This document shows positions 59,564 to 64,000 of a stretch of DNA of 64,000 nucleotides, piece by piece (the stretch's first letter is position 1; each line of letters starts with the position of its first letter). The position numbers and the translations under genes are program-made. Source of the stretch: Ignelater luminosus (lineage: Eukaryota; Arthropoda; Insecta; Coleoptera; Elateridae); NCBI GenBank assembly GCA_011009095.1, contig VTPC01089971.1:416969-480968 (forward strand), given 5' to 3'. A model generated the notes under the pieces. The model saw only the letters and a list, made by a program, of their open reading frames with translations, did not search any database and was not told where the DNA came from.

Positions 59564-61600
59564 ATGCCCAAAAGACGAGTGTATTTAAGCAGCAGTCAAA
59601 AACGAAAGGGGAAGATACACAAAAGAAAATTAAACAGTTACCAAAACTCCAAGTTTTTGTAAAGTCTCTACCGTTTGCAGATATAGATGGTAAGAGTTTC
59701 TTTACACGTTCAAATGTAAATAGATTTAAAAAATAGAAATATTTTGCAGCCTGACCCAGAACCTTCATGTTCTCAATCTGCCAGTAATTTACATTTATAC
59801 TCTATTAAAGTATTTTTATTAATTAGATTGATAGGTATCTCTATTTTTAGATAGAGAAAATGAGGAAGGCCGTGAAAAGGGGAAAAGTATTTAAAAAGAA
59901 TTTTTATCTGACCGTTCGTTTTTTTTTGTGGATGGACTTAGAGATGAAGAGAAGAAAAACATTTTATTATAGTTATGGACCGTAAAAATTGAAACCGCCG
60001 AAGAACTTTAAAATGTTATTTTGAATAGTTTATCGGAAATTGGTATTGATATAAATAAATTCAGGGGACAGGGTTATAATAGAGCTGCCAACATAAATGA
60101 TACATATTGTGGGCTGCAACAACGAATCAGGATTATATTCACTGTGTTTCCCATAATTTAAACTTTTTTGGAAATATGTATGGTATAGAAAGATGTCAAT
60201 CACTGCAGGTTTATTGTTGGAATTTCTTACATATGTATATTATTATTATTTATTTATATTTTGTTACTTCATTTTATCAAATTGATTGCTAATTTTTAAT
60301 CGCTTACTTGTTCAATGTTAATTGTTATTATTCGAACAGACCTATCTTACTGGAATATACTACTCTGAAACTTTCATAGCTCAATCATCAGCATTTTTTT
60401 GCGATATTACTTAAAGCTCTGTTTAAAGCAAATACATTAAACTGTCACACTTCCCAAAATATATGTAGTTTTCCTAATGAAGTTAAAACATATATAAAGT
60501 TGTAACCGGTAAGATATAGTCTCTTACACGGTTACGCTTTTACTCTTACGCGGTTACTCTTACTCTTACTCTTTTTTTTAATTACGCTCAGATTTAGTCA
60601 GTCGTTTTTCGATTATTCAATGGAATTATATTTATTGTGGTTGGTTTTATTTTAATAAATGTATTAAAAACGTAGTTGATCTTTAAATTCAAAAAGCATC
60701 ATATTCAAGCTACCCTGGGAACACGACATTATCAAAAAGATGAAAAAATTAAATACACGTTTAGAAAATTATGTACAACAAGATGGAATTCTCGTCATGA
60801 TTCTGCAACTGCATTACGATATAACTATAACGTAATGTAATATTAAAGAAGAAAGTGGAAAGTTTTAATTTTGCTTTTATATTAATTTTGGAGAATAAAA
60901 TTTTACAACCTATAAATTTAGCTTTAAAAGTTTTATAATCTCAAAATATAGAACTATTTCACGCAGCAACAGTATTAGAAAATGTATTTAATAACATGCA
61001 AAATATACGTTCGTGTTTAAAAGACTTTAAGACAGAAGATAAACATGTAGCAATTAGTTGTGAAATAGAAAGCGATTTTAAAGTGCAAAACACTAAAGAA
61101 ATTCTACGATGAACTAACACACGATCAAAGGTCCGCTAATACTAAAAAATCTTTTGAGATTTTTACCTTTAATGCAACTTTAGACATCATAATCAGTCAA
61201 CTTCAAAGAAGATTTGAAAGCTTTCGTAATACAGTTTCAAAATTTAAATTCCTGATCCCGAATACTTTGGTCACTTTGAGAATTAGTGACGAGGGCTAAA
61301 AGCCTGAAGGAAATGTATTCAGATGACTTATCTGATCGTTTCCCTGAACAGCTTCTTTGTTTTCGGAATACCCTAAAAACTAAAATAATCGAGAAAACTA
61401 GTATAACAGAAGTAATTCATTTGTTAATATAACAGAAAACTATTGCACAGCCTGTAATTTACCAGAAGTGTGTAAAGTTTTGTATTTATCATTATCATTG
61501 CCAGTTACCGTTAGTTCCGCTGAAAGATCGTTTTCAAAATTGAAACTTATTGTTATTTACGTAGTATCCTGTCACGACAGAGATTGTCTAGTTTAAAATA
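59564..61600 (+). pseudogene. hAT transposase (ZMYM1-like), multiply broken
   Basis: Begins MPKRRVYLSSSQKRKGK at 59564, a Lys-rich start followed after a frameshift by KKIKQLPKLQVF. Downstream pieces appear in the expected order: DPEPSCSQSASN (about 59752), FVDGLRDEEKKN (about 59928), EIGIDINKFRGQGYNRAANI and GLQQRI (60038-60130; usual pattern C.GQGYDGA), IHCVSHNLN (about 60137; usual HC.AHNLNL), TRWNSRHDSATAL (about 60788; usual TRW.SR.DA), LENVFNNMQNIRSCLKDF (about 60978-61030) and LPVTVSSAERSFSKLKLI (about 61499), the hAT C-terminal dimerisation motif. Stops and frameshifts between almost every block show long inactivity. Known role: nuclear RNase-H-like transposase. Confidence 0.78.
60535..60575 (+). 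repeat. Short tandem repeat inside the hAT element
   Basis: Repeated TTACTC/TTACGC hexamers in succession, lying in a degenerate part of the transposase gene. Confidence 0.5.
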
Positions 61601-61886
61601 GATATAGAGAATCTACTTAGTAAAATCATTTGCAGAAGTAAATATATATAGAAAAAGCCTTTTCAATTGCAAATACAATTGTAGAATATTAAACATGTAT
61701 ATCACTGTAGTCTATAGTCTAAGAGTCTGTATATTGTTCCATATTTTATCCTTAGTACTTATATACAAATGACAAATTAATTAATAAGACTTTTACATAA
61801 AATGATGCAAATTTCTATTTCTTATTTATATGTTTACACTAGGGCCTTATTTACACTTTTGTGCGGGTTACGCCACTAGTAACAAG

Positions 61887-63468
61887 CATAAAGATGTGTC
61901 CTATCCTTTATGTACAGTTCCGGCAAACAGATGCGGGCACCATACAAGTACTTTTTGTAAATCTGTCTTTCAGTTTAAGTAAAACTATTCTGTTCTTTTT
62001 TATGTTTTATGGCCCCACTTAATAAAGAACTTTTACCTGAACAAAAAAAAGTATCGGTTACAGTTGTTTTGAATTTGTGTGTATGGTTTCTGTGCCCCTT
62101 CAGATGATAAAAATTTAAAGCAGTTTTGGTACAATTACCGACCTCCAGCTCCATGATTATACAAACTTGTTCACTATTTATTAAAAAAAAAAAAAAACGT
62201 TGGAGTTAATTACGAAAATGTATAATGAAATGTAAATACTTACACTTAAAATGAGACGCAAAGATAAAATAAAAGGTAGCAAAACCAAATCAAAACAAGA
62301 TTATCTTTCAGTCAATACACTTTTTGCAAATTTACACCTAGAAGGTGTATGAAGCAACATCCAGTATATAGAATCTGTTATTTTTCAATTTCTAACGACA
62401 TCGGCAGATGGATCACTTGTAAATTCTTAGGAAGGAATTCGGCTAGCAATATTTTTGTTGTCATTTTTGGGTAAAGAAGGATGGAATAAGTTAGTTAGAA
62501 CGAGCGGTATCTGTTAAGTAATTAACTTATTTATCGCACAAAATACCATTCCTCCCGCTTTATCCCTTTTAACGGTATTCTACTACCTGGGAAACTAGTT
62601 TTGGCCAGATCTGGGGTCGCTCATTGTGAGTTAAAATAGTTGCATGAACTTTACGACACTGTAATTACAGTTAATTTCTAAAAAGTTTGCAAGAAAAATA
62701 GCTAAGGCAAGTTTTAAAATTCTATTCCATTTTATCGAAAAATGAATTCTGTTTTATTTTTAAAATTATTAGTATGTAATCACAAAAAATTGTGTTTTTA
62801 AGTTTCCATATTTGATAGTGATAATGATAAATTATATTGCTAAAAATTTTCGTATTACTATGCTGTGTTGAAGTCATAATATTTCTGTTGAAACAATCTG
62901 TGTTTAGAATGGACATTCATTCGGATTTTATAGAATTTTCTTTTTTATGAATTGTATTAAATCTAATACATTTAGTACAATTTATAAAATAATTGATTTG
63001 TATACAAGTAGTGTAAAGCATGATATACGAGTACAGTAGATTTTAATAGAAACATTGCAGCTGAAGACAGATTCTAAATGCGAAAAACCTATACTAATTA
63101 ATTACAAAAGCTACTTTTGCTTGGAATCTTAAATGAGTTCATTACATTAAGAAACAGAAATTATAGGCATTTGATGCACAGTCAACTCATAAAATAATGC
63201 CGTAAAGTGATTTATATTTTGTTGTTTAATGTCTGACTTAATGACAATACTTGCGATTTATGCGTACTAAGTAATTAAATAATTAACTGATCCTAATTTA
63301 TATAATGTAAAATATGACACTGAAATTCAATACTAAAATGTAAATCATTTTACGGCGTTATTTTATGAGTTGATTGTACAGTGAGTTTTAAATGTATAAG
63401 CCTATTAACAAAGACTATCTTCAGAGTGGTTTTGTCTGTAGAATCTACTAATAATAATAGTCATCTTA
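61887..63468. other. Intergenic or intronic, nothing recognised
   Basis: AT-rich. A run of 15 A at 62183-62197 might be a retroposed poly(A) tail, but nothing upstream of it looks processed. No coding frame is convincing. Confidence 0.4.
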
Positions 63469-63830
63469 TGCCCGGTTTCTGAAAGGTGATGTTGTGTGTC
63501 AGATAGTTATCGGATGCATAACTTTATGGAACCGATAAAATTCTTAAGTGTTGCTCAAAATATTGTACTCTACTTTATAACTATCGGTTTCTTAAGTAGT
63601 TACGAGAGAAACCAATAGGTGGCTACTGCACAACGCTATGTTGTATTTATGGGACCGATATCGGCTTCATAAGTTATCGGAGCAAGTTGGTGCGATAAGT
63701 TATGTAGCGCCGGCGCATTCTACAGCACTCGAAGTTTCGCGCGGATTTTTTTCAATTATCGTTTGCTAGTAGGAGGGTATTATTAAAGTGTTGGATAGTG
63801 TGTAACAGTTTTTGTTTTTCTAGTGTTCTT
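63469..63830 (+). mobile_element. Probable left end of a DNA transposon with subterminal repeats
   Basis: TTA (63466-63468) is followed by TGCCCGGTTTCTGAAAGG, which resembles Harbinger-type ends inserted at TTA. Within the next 260 bases the motif AGTTATCGG or its inverse occurs repeatedly: ATAGTTATCGG (63505), ACCGATAAAATT, ATAACTATCGG (63578), CCGATATCGG (63654), TAAGTTATCGG (63670), CGATAAGTTATG (63691). Multiple subterminal motifs are typical of transposase binding regions. The GC-richer block ends near 63760. The other end lies beyond the window. Confidence 0.4.
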
Positions 63831-64000
63831 TTTAAAACTTTGTAGAATTTAATTATAATTATAAATTATATTTAAAGACTATTTTAGATTTTTTTACATT
63901 TTTTGTGTAGTAATTGTATTATTATTGGGTGTAAGTAATGTCATAGAATACACATAACTTATTAAAGACAATTAACGACCTTTTAGAGTGGAAATGAATT
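63831..64000. other. AT-rich edge of window
   Basis: No feature recognised; possibly internal sequence of the element that starts at 63469. Confidence 0.3.

Larger units (their letters stand above)
58989..61878 (+). mobile_element. hAT transposon (ZMYM1-type), degraded
   Basis: The left end reads CAGTGGCGTAAC (58989-59000) and the right end GTTACGCCACTA (61867-61878), an inverted pair with one mismatch. The flanks TTAACAAA (58981-58988) and GTAACAAG (61879-61886) match in six of eight positions, fitting the 8-bp hAT duplication with later mutation. The interior carries pieces of a hAT transposase on plus. Length 2.9 kb is normal. Confidence 0.82.

Noticed and set aside
1..64000. CRISPR arrays, bacterial operons, riboswitches or integrated bacterial DNA
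   Set aside because: No regular spacer arrays, ribosome-binding sites or dense coding; the window is eukaryotic in every respect seen.

Overview
The window is AT-rich eukaryotic DNA that looks like a repeat-laden stretch of an insect genome. A beetle or similar lineage is plausible, but that is inference. The evidence is an insect-type neuropeptide receptor exon at the left edge, introns with GT..AG borders, and decayed copies of typical arthropod transposons: mauritiana-type mariner, other Tc1/mariner-like elements, an RTE-like LINE, PIF/Harbinger, a Ginger-like element and a ZMYM1-type hAT. Nothing bacterial was seen, and no CRISPR array or clear rRNA or tRNA gene.

The only convincing host coding sequence is at 1-284 on the minus strand. 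It is the first coding exon of a rhodopsin-family GPCR of the pyrokinin/CAPA/neuromedin-U type. A splice acceptor sits just upstream at 413-415, so an untranslated exon lies further right and much of this window may be that gene's first intron or upstream DNA.

Layout: 1149-1747 truncated mariner; about 5865-6500 Jockey-like LINE tail; 11780-15595 a TA-flanked terminal-inverted-repeat (TIR) transposon split by a near full-length RTE-like LINE (11955-15120) with an 8-bp target site duplication (TSD); 15727-16997 an almost complete mauritiana mariner; 19303-20095 a fold-back repeat; 23852-24010 a repeat opening with a 31-bp tandem array, with a relative in inverse orientation at 47320-47445; 28499-31528 a Ginger-like element with 213-bp TIRs and a TATC duplication; 38761-39873 a mariner-like transposase relic; 42792-45915 a cluster of a large palindromic element, a tRNA-like relic and two TIR elements; 52111-57620 a Harbinger cluster, including a two-gene element (transposase plus Myb/SANT-like protein) with TIRs and an assembly gap inside; 58989-61878 a hAT element; 63469 onward a probable further transposon end.

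All transposase and reverse transcriptase genes carry stops, frameshifts, deletions or lost catalytic residues, so none looks able to make an active enzyme. No clearly new gene system was found. The less ordinary items are the tandem-array repeat family, the Ginger-like element, the apparent head-to-head Harbinger pair and the long palindromes.
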